Positions 46,628 through 58,300 of a stretch of 64,000 nucleotides of DNA are shown here, in pieces. The first letter of the stretch is position 1, and every line of letters begins with the position of its first letter. Source of the stretch: Coptis chinensis (lineage: Eukaryota; Streptophyta; Magnoliopsida; Ranunculales; Ranunculaceae); the NCBI GenBank assembly GCA_015680905.1, contig CM027380.1, forward strand, positions 56,003,001 to 56,067,000. Reading direction: 5' to 3'. A model generated the notes under the pieces. It made no database searches and had not been told where the DNA came from. It saw nothing but the letters and a program-made list of their open reading frames with translations. The position numbers and the translations under genes are program-made.

Positions 46628-48365
46628 TTTCCAGTTTTTCACATATTTGACTATATGGATAAATGTAATAATAAAACGTTGTCGAATATTATATAACTTG
46701 ATTGGTCATTATCTAATTTAGATTTGACGTGAGTAGTGTGTAAAGCATATATATATTGGGCTTTGATTGTGGACTGTGGACTGTTTATTTGTGCTACGTT
46801 TTATGTGTATATTATATGGACACATATAGTAATAAAATGCTGTGGAAGCTTGTAAAATTTGGTGGTCATTATCTAAGAAAGATTTGACCTTGATGTTGTG
46901 TATTTTTGACACGTGACGATATTGAGATGTTAGGAGACATTATATTCCTAATACGTTATAATAAAAATGTATGTGATACGTTGAAGCATTGGGACATGAG
47001 ATAATATGCTGGGATATTTATATTAATGCAATATATTGGAGAAATGTATATACACTCCATTATTATATATATGTGAGATGCTACTATGAGGTAGCATAGT
47101 ATTGGTGAATATTTGCCCATGGGAGTGTGCAATAATATATTGGCACGTGAAAGAATGAAAGTGACTATGAGATATAATTGAGATGTTTCTAGATATTATG
47201 GCTTAGTGCAATAAGGTAATTGACCTAGACGTGATATATAGTAGAAATGTTTATGAGTCATTAATGTATGACACCTGAATAAATTACGTAACGAAAATCC
47301 TAGAACCTGACTACCACAACTCATGTGATTGGCCCTCTTGGCGTTTCAGTTAATTTCCCTTCCGGGCGTTCATAAAATTTGAATGGCCCTCCGGGCGAGC
47401 CGAATAGTGGCTTGATTATTTTCCGCCAAAATAGAACGATGATCATAATATTTTATGCCGAATAGTGGCGGTGCTTACATAGATTTGGCTTCCGTGTGAG
47501 GATTTACCGTGTCGCGGCATCCCTACCGGTGGTGGTTATACGGAGTGGCTCATTATGTAAGGGAGGCATGTGGATGTACATGTTCGGCGTGGGTAGCGAT
47601 TGTGGTAGCCGGGGAAACTAGGTAAGACATAGATACGACGTGATTTTAGGGACACACAAAGAAAGCCTGAAATAATCTAATTATGGTAATATGTTTGGTT
47701 GGTTATTTGTTTAGTTAGAACCTAAAGGCCTCGATGGAGGAACTACATGCCTTATTTATGATGTGTATAGTTTGTTGTGTGGTTAGTGGGAAGTTAAAGA
47801 GCCTCGGTGGAGGAAGGAACTGCCTAGATTATTGAACTTAAGGATGTTCAGATTAGTCGTTAAAAGTGCCTCGATGGAGGAACTAACTGCCGTATGGATT
47901 GTGTATGTATATGTATAATTATATGTTGTATTTTTAGGGCTACTCACACCAAAGATTTTTATAATGCCGACCGATTTGCATGTTTGTTTATCGGGTGTGT
48001 TCATTCAATGAACATAGTTGATAAGTTTTGACAGTTTAGTGTTGAAGAAGGTTGGTCATTTTGCTTGTGGTTTGCATTAGCGTTACATCTCCGGACACGC
48101 TTTTGTTTTTCCCTCGAGGTGATATAGCTTTTCAGTCTAGACAATGTTTTTGTATTCTCATTTGTATATTTTAATTAAAGAGTTATTGAAAAGAGATTTG
48201 TAACCTAATCTTAATTGGGAATTTTTGTAATGAAGAGGACTTATGTATAATTGAAATTTTTATTGGTTTTTAATTATCCGCCTATTTTAAACTGTTTATG
48301 GGTTTTGGAAGTGGAGTCGTCACACCTCGAAAATCAAGAGTCGGGAGGGATAATGTTTTTCCAGA

Positions 48366-48590
48366 TTAATGAAATTCGGGTGTGATGTAAATCTTTGGAT
48401 AGTAGAAATCGGCTACTTGAACAAGAACATCCTCAACTATGCCTCTGGGAATCTTGGTAGAGCGGTTAGCTAACTTCAATTTGACTTGTGTAGGCTTTAG
48501 GTTCTCCAGGCCCAATGTTTGGTACACATGATATGGCAAGAGATTAACACTAGCACCAAGGTCTAAGAGCATTACCCGTGAATTTTTCTC
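48366..48590 (-). pseudogene. Retroviral-type aspartic protease, N-terminal half
   Basis: Minus-strand frame: LLDLGASVNLLPYHVYQTLG, ANRSTKIPRGIVEDVLVQVA and FYYP, then the solo LTR. DLGAS is the plant Athila-type version of the D(T/S)GA catalytic motif. It continues at 44925 with IDTNEAFDKIPIILGR. The frame appears one base out across the junction. Confidence 0.85.
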
Positions 48591-50575
48591 CTATCTTGCA
48601 TGATATTGTAGGACTTCCGGATCTTTGAGCTTATTTGGAGCTTGTTGATGGATAATAGATGTTGTTTGTCCGCTAAGAAACGCTCGCTTTGGAACATGAG
48701 TACTTCTCTTTATGTTGTATGCATCCTTCAAGAATTTGGCATATGATGGCAACTGCTTGATCGCTTTGAGAAAGAGGATATTAATGTTATCTTTCTCAAA
48801 TGCATTCTTCATCTCTAAAAATTGCTTATCATTTTTGCTTTGAGCAAAAAACATAGGAAAAGGTGCTTTTGGTACAAACACATCACATGTGTTTGCTCTT
48901 CTTTCTCTTTGGCATTCTTGCATATCTTGTCTTGGTCATCTTGATGAATGGAAGTGGAAAGGATTTCCCCCACTTCCTTTCGAACTTCATTTGAAATCTT
49001 GACCGATTGCTCTGTAGCAATGTCATCATGAGAAGGTAAGTCAACCTTGTTGTCTATTTTCAATCCTGATCTGAGAGTAGTAACTGAGTTGACATGATCA
49101 TGGAAGTGATCAGTACTAGAAGTTGTCCCATTGTGGTATACATCTTCACTCCTTGATATTGGTTCCAATAAGCTAGGTTGAGTGGCTTGTGTCTTTACAG
49201 ACAAAGCAGTGGTGAGTTGGTCGACCTTAGCCTATAGAGACTCCATTCTAGAACATTGATTTGGGATTCTTTGGAGATTGAATTGAGACTATGCAAGAAG
49301 CTCTAGCACACTTTGAAACTTCTGATTTTTCTGTGATAGCAAAGTAATAGCATTCTCCAGGTTGGCAGGTGCGGCATAATTTCTCCTAGGATCAGGCACT
49401 AACTCTTCACTTGTATTGGAATTATGCTGAGAGTAAAATTGTTGTTGAGGAACCAACTATGAAGCTTGACTTGTCTGTGGAATATAACTTTGATCTTGAG
49501 AACCTGGGGGTCCAGCGTTATGTTTCCAATAATTACCTTGAAAGTTATTACCACCTTGGTTGGGCCTCTGAAATGAGTTTATATTGTACTCCAACTGATG
49601 CATGTTGATAGTAACCAGGACATTCTAGAGTTGCATGGGAAGTGTCCGAACAGACTTCGCAGTATTGGCTAGCTTGCATGATTGGTAGAGATTTAGCTTG
49701 AGACTTGTTGATCTTGGAGGGATTCATAGAGAACTGGTTAAATTTCTTACTCAGAGTTTCAATTCTGGTGGCCAAGCTGGCCAATGTAGACTTCAATTCT
49801 TGATCTGCTTGTTCATGTGCTTGGTAACCCAATTGCTTTGGCTCCCCTTCCATGCTAGCGACATCCTCGTTGCTAATAGTCCATTGTTGTGTTTTTCAGC
49901 TAAATTCTCGAGAAAGTTGTAAGTTTCCTCTCCATCCATTGACGTAAACTTGCCTTTGTGCATTAACTGTATCATCTGCTTGTTCATAGTAGAAAGTCCT
50001 CGAAAGAAAAAATGAGCCAGTGTGCTCTTATCATAACCATGATGTGGACATGAGACTAGCAGATTATTGAATTTCTCTCAGCTTTGATGATATTCTTCAA
50101 TCACCTTCCCCTTGAAATTGATGATGGCTTGCTGCATGGAATCTGTCTTCTAGGGTGGGTAGAATTTCTTCATAAACTTTGTTCTCAACTTCTCCCAGTT
50201 GTCTATTGAATTGATCGGCTGTGCAGTTAACCATTCGGAGGCTTTACCTTCAAGTGAGAGCGGAAAAAGAATCAACTTGATACTCTCATCTTTGTTATTC
50301 TGGTTCTTGAAAGTTCTGAGGACTGATAGAAATTTGTTCATGTGAACATATGGCTGAACATTGTCTGAACCATTGAACTTTGGAAGCATAGAGATTACTG
50401 ATGCTCTAAGTTCAAATTGGTTAGCTTCTGTCTCTGGAAAAACAATACTACTGGGTGGGTCTCCAATGATTGGCGAATAGAAATCGCTCAGCTTCTTCCT
50501 CTGTTGTGTTTGCATGGGTGGGATAACTTTAGGATTATTGGTGTCCATAAGACCTCCATCATTGCGTGCGGCCAT
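48591..50575 (-). pseudogene. Gag polyprotein of the Athila-like element, with stops
   Basis: Start chosen at the ATG at 50575 (MAARNDGG), the usual Athila-type start, although the frame is open upstream to 50662. The gag core reads ASEWLTAQPINSIDNWEKLR then FMKKFYPP, followed by a TAG; the same frame goes on through IINFKGKVIEEYHQS, a TGA where TGG (Trp) is usual, and EKFNNLLVSCPHHGYDKSTL. Further pieces are NFLENLAEKHNNGLLATRM, the zinc knuckle CEVCSDTSHATLEC (CX2CX4HX4C, about 49600-49640) and a linker (AFLSGQTTSIIHQQAPNKLK) leading into the protease. The stops at TGG/CGA-type codons suit C-to-T decay of methylated transposon DNA. Gag packages element RNA into virus-like particles in the cytoplasm. 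Confidence 0.85.
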
Positions 50576-50662
50576 TGTTTCAATCTTGTCTAGTATTCTT
50601 GCTATGCGAAGATGATGAAAAACTATACTACTATGCTTGACTGCAATTAAACTAATATGCAA

Positions 50663-51157
50663 CTATTCTAAATTATACTAATATGCAAAACTACTTTCCT
50701 TCAACTGGGTTGGGCTTTGCAGCTAGTATCGCGCCCGTTGTCTAAAGCTGTCTCTTTTAGGGTTATGGTGAATCACTTGGATTGCTTAAGTACCACGGCC
50801 CATATATGATAATCCATTTGTCAAGATTCAGACAAGAAACACTAGTGTTTGATATTTCACTGTGTTGGCTTACAACTTCAATTGTTGAAAATGTCCTAAA
50901 TGCAATTATACTAGAAAGCAATAAAAATAAACTATGATGCAACTATACTAAGAAAGCAATAAAACTAAACTACGATGCAACTATACTAAGAATGAAATAA
51001 AAAGAATGAAGATTCGACTAACCTGGATGGTAAATCTTGTCTTGAGATGTCCTTCAAGCTTCTCTCTTTTTCAAAAGGATGGATGATGCTGCTAAAATTA
51101 CCTCAAGATCCAAAATTTTAATCTTGAAAGAAAACGTTAAACATAAACAACTTAAAA
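50663..51157 (-). other. 5' untranslated region of the Athila-like element
   Basis: Lies between the primer binding site and gag. It contains near-duplicate words (ATGCAACTATACTAAGAAAGC twice at about 50936 and 50978) and no coding signal. Confidence 0.55.
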
Positions 51158-51171
51158 TGGCAGCGGCGCCA
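51158..51171 (-). promoter_or_regulatory. Primer binding site, tRNA-Asp type
   Basis: The minus strand reads TGGCGCCGCTGCCA two bases after the 5' LTR, one change from TGGCGCCGTTGCC, the complement of the plant tRNA-Asp 3' end used by Athila-like elements. Confidence 0.8.
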
Positions 51172-51173
51172 TT

Positions 51174-53010
51174 TGACAAGCCCTCTTTTTGTGTGTATGT
51201 AGATGAGATATGGATGATGTAGATAGATGATGGTCGTTGAACAAAATAGAAGCGTATCAAAACCTAATTATCTCTTAATGAGTAGGGTATCATTCCATTT
51301 TTAAGTGTATGTTTATATGAAGGACTGGACTGGAAAGGGGGTTTGAGGGATTAAAAACTATTATTATAGATATTGTAGATTCTAATGCTAAACTAAACTA
51401 AACTAAACTATTGAGAATTTATAAGAGAGGGAATTCAAGAGATTAGAATCCACCAATACTTTTGATTCAATGACCTTTTGCTTCATGGTTGTTCTCACAA
51501 GTAGACTACAATTAGGCAATCGAATGAAAGTGTCGATGCCCCTTCGATCTAAACATCGTTAACGAATAACTCTACTTAAGGTTGTTCCTATATTCATGTT
51601 ACTAGTATCTTCTTTCCTTTTATGTGAACTTGGGTAGCTATTCAATGAATCACTATCTAAGGCAAACACAATGAATACTTCCTTTACTCTAAAACAATAC
51701 ACAACTAGAAGAAAAGTAGAGAATAATAGTATAATATTCAGTTACAATAAATAAAACCCTATTCTAGCATTGTATTCAATTGTAATAAATAAAAGCATGT
51801 TACTAACAAATATTCAATTGCAATAAATACAACCCTAAACTAGCGTGATATTCGATTGCAATAAATAAAAACCTTAATCTATATTTCCATCTCCTGGTCT
51901 GGGCAATGGAACTAATAACTAAAAACATAAAGAACTAACCTGATTGGAGAATACCATGAACCAGAAGAATCATTAAACCTTAAGCACCGGCTTCATCTTC
52001 TCCCTTGAAGGAGAATATTAGCCTTCCATAAAGAAGGAAGAACACAAAGAACGAGAAGAAGAAGAGTCGAAGAACATAAAACTAGAAAGACTAATTTATT
52101 AAGACTCAGCTAGTTAAAACCGATCTTTTATTATTAATCTCTCTCTGCCTCAAGTTCTGGAGACAAGAGTATAAGTGAATTGGAAAATTACATGAGGCAC
52201 TTAGGTCCTCTATTTATAGAGGTTACAATGAACTCTAGAAGCATTTCAAACCATCATTTGTTTCCTAATATAAATAAATTTCTTTCAGAGTCCAACTTCA
52301 TCTCCAAAACTGAGAAGAAATTGGAAATTGGACTATTCATGTGAAATAATCAATGCCGACACTCGATCCATCGTCGGCACGCGTAGAAGCCTATTTTGTC
52401 TCTTCTTCTCGCTTCTATCCTTCTATCCTCTTTTGCCGGGCTTTGGTCCAAGCAACAAATCCTTTGGCCTTGGGCTTCCAAATAGGCTTTAAAATAGGTC
52501 CAAGTCGCATCTTTAATAGCTTCAATTCCTTGGCCTTCTTCATGATTGTCCACGGGCTTCCCATGTGATCCTTGTTCAATTGCTTGACGACTATTCATGC
52601 GTCCGAGACGAATCAATCCTCGACGACTATTCATCGCCTCGTGGACGCAATCAATGCCTGGACATTTTGATCCATCTCTTTTGCTCTATCCTTCTATCCT
52701 CTTTTGCAGGCTTTGGTCCAAGCAACGAATCCTTTGGCCTTGGGCTTCCAAATAGGCTTTAAAATAGGTCCAAGTCGCATATTTAATAGCTTCAATTCCT
52801 TGGCCTTCTTCATGATTGTCCACGGGCTTCCCATGTGATCCTTAATGCTCCGAATTGCTCATTTTTACCCCATTTTCTCTAATATTCCACAAAACTCTCT
52901 CTTTGACCTGTAGAATCATAAAATATAACTTACAAACACTATTAGTCCACTAAGATGGCTAAACAAGAGGCATAATCGAGGGTTAAATAGCACTTTTTGA
53001 GCACTTATCA
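51174..53010 (-). repeat. 5' LTR of the Athila-like element, with internal duplication
   Basis: 1,837 bp, 229 bp longer than its partner. About 160 bp (CTATCCTTCTATCCTCTTTT through CCCATGTGATCCTT) occur twice, at about 52415-52574 and 52685-52844, separated by a stretch with two CGACGACTATTCAT words. The partner LTR has the block once. Confidence 0.92.
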
Positions 53011-54473
53011 ATCCTATATATGCAATAACATTTTGTCCATCTTAAAATTGTGAGTTCTGGTTAATCTCTACAAGTGACCATGTTATTTATGTTTCGCTAC
53101 CCATCTGTTAATCAGGTACAATATTAAACTAATGGTCATGCTTCTTTTCAGGTGTGCAATGTTTTCTCCTATCCTATCTATCAATGGTGTCGCCAGTAAC
53201 ATGGGATGAATTTAAAGGAAATAGAAGAATGCATGCATGCTTTGGACCATACCATTAAAAAAAATCGGTTACCACCACCATACATTAATTCAAAATACGG
53301 TGGACATGCATTAAATCTACGTAAGAATACATACAGTTTTAATAAAGAAACTTTTGAATAAAAAAAATTTGAAGCCCTATTTGAAGCTCATACATATAGT
53401 AAACATTCACCTAACTAACCTAAGGATCATCTCAATGTAAATGGGAGAAAAAAAATCTACCTCAGTTTACCTCTCTCCATTTGGACATGAGCTGAGCGAC
53501 CTAAAAACGTAAGGATGGCTATATAGGAAGATGATGGGAGAAAGTGGTTCCTCTACATACCAACAACGCCATATTACAAAGTTGATATTATATATCCATT
53601 CAATTCTATGGTTATAACCAAGCTACTTGTGTCGGAACCAAAAACGGAATTGGTGAAACCCCAAGCTAAATCAAGAACACACCATATTCAATCAGCATGA
53701 ATTAAGAGCTAACCCAACAATCTAAAGGTTTTGCTAGGAAAAAATTTGAGAGCACAGATTTGAAATGAAGACCATAATCTTTGTAACTATTATAATCATG
53801 CTAAAGTAGTGATGTTGTAACCTTAATCCCCCGTATTGTCATATATACTGAAAAACAACATAACAACCTTGATCGTTATGATTTTTTCTATGCAACACAG
53901 AAGCTTAAATTTCCAATTGAAACAAACAATATGATAAAATCCACTTACGGGCAAAAAAAAAAACCATAGTTATCATACTTGGATTCCAACACGTACACTT
54001 CAAACCACATGCACATCCAAATCAACTATCCATTGGTACAAAAGATTAAACAGTAGATGTGTTGCATAAAGTAGGAAGATATGTATGTAGAACTAGCCTT
54101 GAGTTCCAAGAGACTACACCTTGATAGTGCTTGATCTTTATGAAGAACTAACATTCAGTTCCTAGAACTAACCTTGTCCAAGGGGGGTATGGATTACTTG
54201 CGCTTTATTCGCATACTTACTTTAAGTGTGAAACACTTTTTGTTTCAACTTTGGGACGTGGTCATGAAAAATGACACCTGCTAAACATAATATAAAAAGC
54301 AAATCAGTAGACCTATTAACTCATTTAATAGTAGAAAATCTAAGAAAGGTCACATAATTGTATTATAAATCAGCATGGAGGTAATTAAAAAAAAAAAAAA
54401 AATCCACTAATCTACTTTAAACTTTTAAGCTGCAAAACTAAAATCCGTTGATGGCATGCCCTATTAGTTCTTC
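53011..54473. other. No gene seen
   Basis: AT-rich DNA inside the large insertion, between the Ty3 element and the CLU/FRIENDLY pseudogene. No domain in any frame. Confidence 0.4.
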
Positions 54474-57183
54474 ATAGATAGTGCTTTGGTGGTATACTTA
54501 ATGAGAGGGCTGACTTCAATTTCGTTTTCTGCTTCTTCGAATCCAATGAAGCTAAATTGGTGCCTAATCCAGTAGGAGCCTTATCTTCTCGACCTGTGAC
54601 AACTCCATTTTTTTTAACATCACCTTGCTTATCCGACAGACCAGCTGTCTCTTTCTTAGGTTCCTCTAACTCTGCATTGCTCAGAGATTATGTGGTTACC
54701 CCATAATTGATGATATTAAGAATTTGTGAGTGAAGGCACAACTTGAACTATAACACCATGTGGGCATACAGGAAGGCCTTTTGCTGCCGCGCTCTTCCTA
54801 ACCTCTATTGTCGCACGAGCAGCTCGTTCATCGACACCCATACCTCGATTTAGGTTCTCCCCCATTATTGATGTACCAAAGGGTTTGTTGGCTGTTAATC
54901 CAAAGCATTTCCAGACCCTTCAGTTGCAGCAGCTTGGAAAGCTTGAATCAACTCCGGATTGGCCTGCTATCCAAAACACATTTCTTCAATACCTCGCATA
55001 TATTTTCAAAATTTTCGTATGAAGCTATCTTATCAAGATAATAATAATCAGCAAGTACCTTCAATATATCAAAAAACTTTGAGCATAAGCAACATTGGTT
55101 GCTTGCCCTTTTTGCTTATGTGCAGTTGCCTACATAAGTTAAAACCACCAAGTGAGGGGTGAAACAAACATCTTTTTGTGAATTGACAAACTCCAATATA
55201 GCACTTAAAGGTAACACTTGTAACTTTAAGACATCCTTTGACCTGAAGATCGTGCATCTTAAATGTCTTGATCTAGTTCTGAGAATCCCGCGTCCTTGAA
55301 CCTCTTCACCAAGCTATTTCACAAGTATGTCGTATGTCTTCTTTTCGTGCTACAAACAAAAAACTTTGTATGATTTTACAAGCATTCAATTTCCTGGGCA
55401 TACTACCCTATACATGAAACAATCCTTACAAAGACTTACATGGAGAGAAAGTTTGAAAGCCCCCATACAACTGAATGCAATGGCCAGAGTAGGATAGCAT
55501 TCAACGGTCTGAATATGCTCCTTACCAAGAAGGCGCTCATTCTTTTTTAAGGCTTCTTGCAAATAATGAAGAGTTGTATTCATCTTCCCAATGTCCTGGT
55601 ACATCATAGCAACATTTATGAAAGTTGCAGCCAAGTCAGGATGATCAGGGCCACATAAATACATAGAATTTGAATTTTACATAGAATTTGATCTGGTAAG
55701 AAAACTATTAACCATTCTTTACAGATAGTACTACCCTATACATGAAACAATCCTAACAAAGACTTACCTGTAGAGAAAGTTTGAAAGCCCCCATACAATT
55801 GAATGTAATGGCCAGAGCATGACAGCATGCAGTGGTCTGAATATGCTCCTCACTAAGAAGGTGCTCATTCTTTTTTAAGGCTTCTTGCAAATAACGAAGA
55901 GCTGTATTCATCTTCCCAATGTCCTGGTACATCATAGGTACATTTATGAAAGTTGCAGCCACGACAAGATGATCGGGACCACATGATAAACTTAGTAGGA
56001 GCAATGTCTAGGATATATGTCGTAGAGCGAGCTCCGTTTGGTTCAGACCATGATAGAAGAGAGCCATATTGCCATAGTTGTAACAATGAAAGACACACAT
56101 ACACAAACCAACAATAATTTGATCGAAAGCTAGTATACAACGTTAAATAAGGAATCGGAAAGCTCTTTGTGTGTTGCTTTATGGAGGAGTTTTCCCTTCT
56201 ACAGCTATAATTATGAGGGTATTGACAGATTAATTGGTACCTGTGAGCAGTATCTGGGTGGTCCAATCCAAGGTAGCACTCATTTATGATAAGTTCTTTG
56301 TGCTGCTACATTTTTGCTCCTGCCATGTCTCCACCATTGCAAGGTACCTAATGATAGAAAAATTACATTATCAACACCATGCACATAAAAAAAATTATAG
56401 ACACTATAAATACTAGATCTACTCACTACATTATGTTTTTAGTTCAAAAACCCGTCAATGCAAGAGTCGAATAGAAAAGATAATAAATGTGCAATCTCTT
56501 GCATGGACGATGAGACCTTAGTTTTCAAAGAAAATTCATAAAAAAGTTTATGGTACCACTAAGATAGTTGGTAAGGAAGAACAATAGATGTCTCATCCAC
56601 CCAACAGATGTATCACAGAAAAAGAAACCAAGGGGTATATAAGAAGGGAGAAAAGTCAATATATAAATGGTAATTACGGCCAACAGCAATTTGCAACCTC
56701 TCGATGCATGGGACTAGTAGTAACTGCGTTGCACCCGCGGTCAAACAGAAGCACAGAGAAGTTAAATTATTTTATTGGTAGCACTAAAACGTGATGCTTA
56801 ATATAAAAAAGGAAAAAAAAATAGAAACCATGAAATGTGGGTATATGGAAAGAGCATACTTGCTGAAGCATGGAAAATGCTTCCGAAAACAAAGTGTAAG
56901 CCTTATTAAACATTCCCTTAAACAATTCCCAAAGCAGAACATAGTATCCACTACCAATTACTACACAAAACAAAAAGAAAATTTCTATGGAAACGAATCG
57001 CTCAGAGAGGATGAAACACAAAAAAAAAATACCTCTGCCAACCAAACTTTCCCAGTTTCCACAAGATCCCTAGCTTCTCAACATACAGGCACTGAATGCT
57101 TCACCATAGGTTGGAGATCAAATATATCTAAAGTTTGGAATGGTGTTGTTGCATCAAAATCATATTTGTGTGCTGTAACTGTA
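54474..57183 (-). pseudogene. Clustered-mitochondria protein (CLU/FRIENDLY), C-terminal exons, decayed
   Basis: Minus-strand exon pieces in gene order: about 57033-57183 (HKYDFDATTPFQTLDIFDLQ, VKHSVPVC, stop, DLVETGKVWLAE), 56865-56920 (NKAYTLFSEAFSMLQQ), 56247-56349 (GDMAGA, stop, QHKELIINECYLGLDHPDTA), 55753-56083 (NMALFYHGLNQTELALRHIS, stop, FINVPMMYQDIGKMNTALRY), a second copy of that TPR exon at 55386-55690, 55249-55347 (HEKKTYDILVK, stop, then SRTRDSQN in a shifted frame), about 54900-54985 (ANPELIQAFQAAATEGSG), then GMGVDERAARATIEVRKSAA and the end APTGLGTNLASLDSKKQK. These are the tetratricopeptide (kinesin-light-chain-like) and C-terminal regions of plant CLU/FRIENDLY, a cytosolic protein needed for mitochondrial distribution. 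At least four stops and several frameshifts make it dead. Introns are kept, so it arose by DNA duplication or capture, not retroposition. Confidence 0.85.
55386..56005 (-). repeat. Tandem duplication of a CLU TPR exon
   Basis: 55386-55690 and 55753-56005 both encode GPDHxxxAATFINVxMMYQDI through CMGAFKLSL, about 350 bp apart, including flanking intron (CTATACATGAAACAATCCT twice). The copies carry different changes. Confidence 0.85.
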
Positions 57184-58271
57184 ACGCCCACTTGTTAAGA
57201 TATGAGCAACCCACACTTAGCATATAAACAGTAAAAGCATTTCAAAACTAATACATCTGTGCATCTATGCTAAGAAATCTCATTCGGGACAAAGCAGATA
57301 TAAGAAGTTAAACGATTTACCTCAAAACTATAATGCACAACAACTTGTTGAGACAGTGCGCTTAATCCAAAATATCTCGACATAGCATATGTTGAAAGGC
57401 CAAAAATTCAATAAAAAAAATAGAAAAAAATTAAGGCAGAAGACCAAACCTTTGCATTTGAAATGAGAAGTTGCAAATTGCACTTGATGAGACAGCAGTA
57501 CCCTGAAATTGGAACAATCCTTGAAATGAATATTCGAAGTGTAAACCGTAAAAAAGGAATCAAAACATAAATTATATGATTATTTAGAACACAATTAAAG
57601 TTAACCAGAAAAGAGAATAACTTGCGTACCTTATGGATTTATCATACGGTAAGTAGGGTGATCTTGGTCTTTCATTGTGTAGTGATCCCTACTATTACTT
57701 ATCTTTATCTTCATTGAGTTTGAGTGATTGACTAACTATAAACTGTAATAGTACCTCATCAAGCACATGATTTATTTCAAGATTGAACCTTATTTTGTGT
57801 CTAGCGTTTGTCTCTCTCGAAAATCTGAAACCAACTCGCCGAGGTGAATAATCAGTTGCATTCACGAAATAAAAACTAAATAATCATATGGAATATTGAA
57901 AAAATTAAAGATGAGAGCAACCCTTCGTTGGTGAGAGAGAAGTTTAAGGTCTTTTCGTTTTTTTTAACGGCTAATAAATTAAATTGCTTAATTAAATGCA
58001 TTTATGGTGGCGTACAATTGAAATGATGGCGTGGTTTTGTTTTTTTTTATTCACCGGCACATGAAATGACCAATTACTCCTAATTAAAGCACTAACCAAT
58101 AGTTTCATTTAAGGACAATATGGCTACCATATATTTACTAAAGCAGAAAAAGACCAAGTTATCCTGGTAAATGGTATTTGGGTGTTTTGATTTAATTATT
58201 TATTTAGGGGCATTATGCGGAAGAAAAATACCCGGATGAATTTAAGAGGCTAGGATCATTATAGGATATGC
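57184..58271. other. No gene seen
   Basis: A possible small exon of unknown origin lies at about 57455-57503 (minus). The rest is AT-rich noncoding DNA. Confidence 0.4.
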
Positions 58272-58300
58272 TACTAGTATATATATATATATATATATAT
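58272..58300. repeat. (TA)n microsatellite, probable LINE 3' tail
   Basis: About 14 TA units directly after the end of the LINE coding sequence (minus strand), where L1-type plant LINEs carry A-rich or simple tails. Confidence 0.7.

Larger units (their letters stand above)
44931..48387 (+). mobile_element. Solo LTR, 3.46 kb, nested in the protease gene
   Basis: Starts TGTAACGCCCGTATTTTAAA and ends near AATTCGGGTGTGATG. Flanks are GAAAT (44926-44930) and TAAAT (48388-48392), an imperfect 5-bp duplication; the last bases have diverged from the CA expected. It matches the 13634-16933 copy throughout. A TATATAAAC box lies near the left end and a GTGAGTAG donor-like site about 140 bp later, suggesting plus-strand transcription, opposite to the host element. 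It contains GGTGGAGGAACTA-type repeats at about 47720-47890 and an expanded TTGAC array. Confidence 0.88.
40435..53010 (-). mobile_element. Athila-like Ty3/gypsy retrotransposon lacking pol, TSD ATCCT
   Basis: LTRs lie at 40435-42042 and 51174-53010. ATCCT flanks at 40430-40434 and 53011-53015 form a perfect 5-bp duplication. On the minus strand there is a tRNA-Asp-type primer binding site, decayed gag with CCHC knuckle, an aspartic protease split by a solo LTR, and a long noncoding 3' region. No reverse transcriptase, RNase H or integrase motif is present between the protease and the 3' LTR. Gag style, DLGAS protease and Asp PBS fit the Athila branch. It is a non-autonomous gag-protease element. 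The LTRs match closely by eye apart from indels, so insertion is not very old. Confidence 0.93.

Noticed and set aside
46327..46642. Minus-strand open frames with Ser/Lys/Gln-rich repeats
   Set aside because: They are the reverse reading of the TTGAC repeat array in the LTR; no gene context, composition dictated by the repeat.
57676..57690. GTGTAGTG as partner terminus of the CACTA-like end at 26059
   Set aside because: Similarity stops after about 8 bases, and the interval would cross the F-box gene and its well-defined insertion.
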